A DNA stretch of 64,000 bases, taken from Chitinophagales bacterium. Lineage in GTDB: Bacteria > Bacteroidota > Bacteroidia > Chitinophagales > UBA2359. Location of the stretch: positions 75,034-139,033 of the forward strand of contig JACJXU010000008.1 in NCBI GenBank assembly GCA_020636475.1, given 5' to 3'. The position numbers were made by a program, and so were the translations under genes. How positions within the stretch are numbered: position 1 is the stretch's first letter; every line of letters begins with the position of its first letter. The notes beneath the pieces were generated by a model. It saw nothing but the letters and a program-made list of their open reading frames with translations, ran no database searches and had not been told where the DNA came from. Shown here piece by piece: positions 63,836 through 64,000 of this stretch.

Positions 63836-63861
63836 GAAATACAAACTAAGTTCACGCAAAG
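63828..63861. repeat. 11-bp perfect hairpin
   Basis: CTTTGCGTGAA (63828-63838) pairs with TTCACGCAAAG (63851-63861), loop 12 nt. No T run follows, so termination is uncertain. Confidence 0.6.
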
Positions 63862-63913
63862 GGGAAATATTCATAATTTGTACCTGATTTTTTTGTTATA
63901 CTTCGTATAGTTT

Positions 63914-64000
63914 ATACCAAAACAGTATGAAGGTTGCGTATTGGTTTAGGAATTATTAAAGGTAAGTATCTGCCTCGCAACTTTAGTTACAAAACTATGC
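63914..64000. repeat. Third member of the ATACCAAAA repeat family, cut by the window end
   Basis: ATACCAAAA at 63914-63922, AATT at 63951-63954, and 63955-63999 related to 34064-34104 (shared GTAAGTA, CGCAACTTT and CAAAACTAT). The element continues beyond the window. Confidence 0.5.

Noticed and set aside
63812..63861. Possible CRISPR-like array
   Set aside because: The repeats are 8 nt, adjacent and without spacers, and no cas genes are near.
1..64000. tRNA, rRNA, tmRNA or riboswitch
   Set aside because: No T-loop, conserved rRNA word or aptamer-like conserved region was seen in the gaps; a covariance-model search would be decisive.

Overview
The window looks like a chromosomal segment of a Bacteroidota bacterium, probably of the Saprospirales/Chitinophagales kind rather than a gut Bacteroides; the exact genus cannot be read from the sequence. 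The basis is: an AT-rich genome, a SusC/SusD outer-membrane pair, two large secreted proteins ending in type IX secretion (T9SS) sorting domains, phylum-typical families (DUF2480, DUF4199, DUF2490, DUF922-like, CorC/GldE-like), and promoters matching the Bacteroidota pattern TTG-N18-TAnnTTTG (clear before 4111 and 38239). No rRNA, tRNA, CRISPR array, prophage or complete insertion sequence was seen.

Layout. 1-2.4 kb is an accessory patch: a 5'-truncated lipoprotein remnant (254-697), a YD-like lipoprotein (779-1543) and an intact paralogue of the remnant (1572-2126), with a shared 3' flank. 2.4-10.4 kb holds a PabC-like aminotransferase with ScoB, a glycosyltransferase, a universal stress protein, an MsbA-like ABC exporter and DUF2480. 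9.9-18.9 kb holds a biotinyl carrier, a CorC-type membrane protein, a PpiD-like foldase, SerA, a MacB-like permease with a MarR regulator, a small nuclease-like protein, ribosomal protein S21 and an enoyl-CoA hydratase. 19-26 kb holds a DUF2490 barrel, PurB, a GT2/DUF4199 pair and a T9SS-secreted alpha-amylase with two starch-binding-like modules.

26-39.5 kb is mostly core metabolism and protein quality control: an RRM protein, citrate synthase, fumarase, a metalloprotease-like protein, a thioredoxin, a carboxynorspermidine-dehydrogenase-like enzyme, GrpE-DnaJ, a MerC-like protein, a polytopic membrane protein and SerS. 39.5-47 kb holds a long secreted protein of unknown function, an ABC-F protein, an RluB-like/ScpB pair, MeaB and an ECF sigma/zinc anti-sigma pair. 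47-52 kb holds a PNGase F-related T9SS protein with a LamG-like domain, FabH and an NTF2-like protein. 52-58.8 kb is a SusC-SusD-lipoprotein-lipoprotein operon closed by a strong terminator. 58.8-64 kb holds a minus-strand run (RbfA, LolC/E-like permease, alpha/beta hydrolase, CBS protein), DUF547 and MscS.

The items most worth following are the SusCD operon with two unrecognised lipoproteins and no enzyme; the PNGase F-like protein, whose second catalytic glutamate seems replaced; the compact sigma/anti-sigma pair; and a family of hairpin-rich intergenic repeats (26198-26277, 34045-34372, 63914-64000) with an apparent nested 250-bp insert. No single locus is convincingly a wholly new system.
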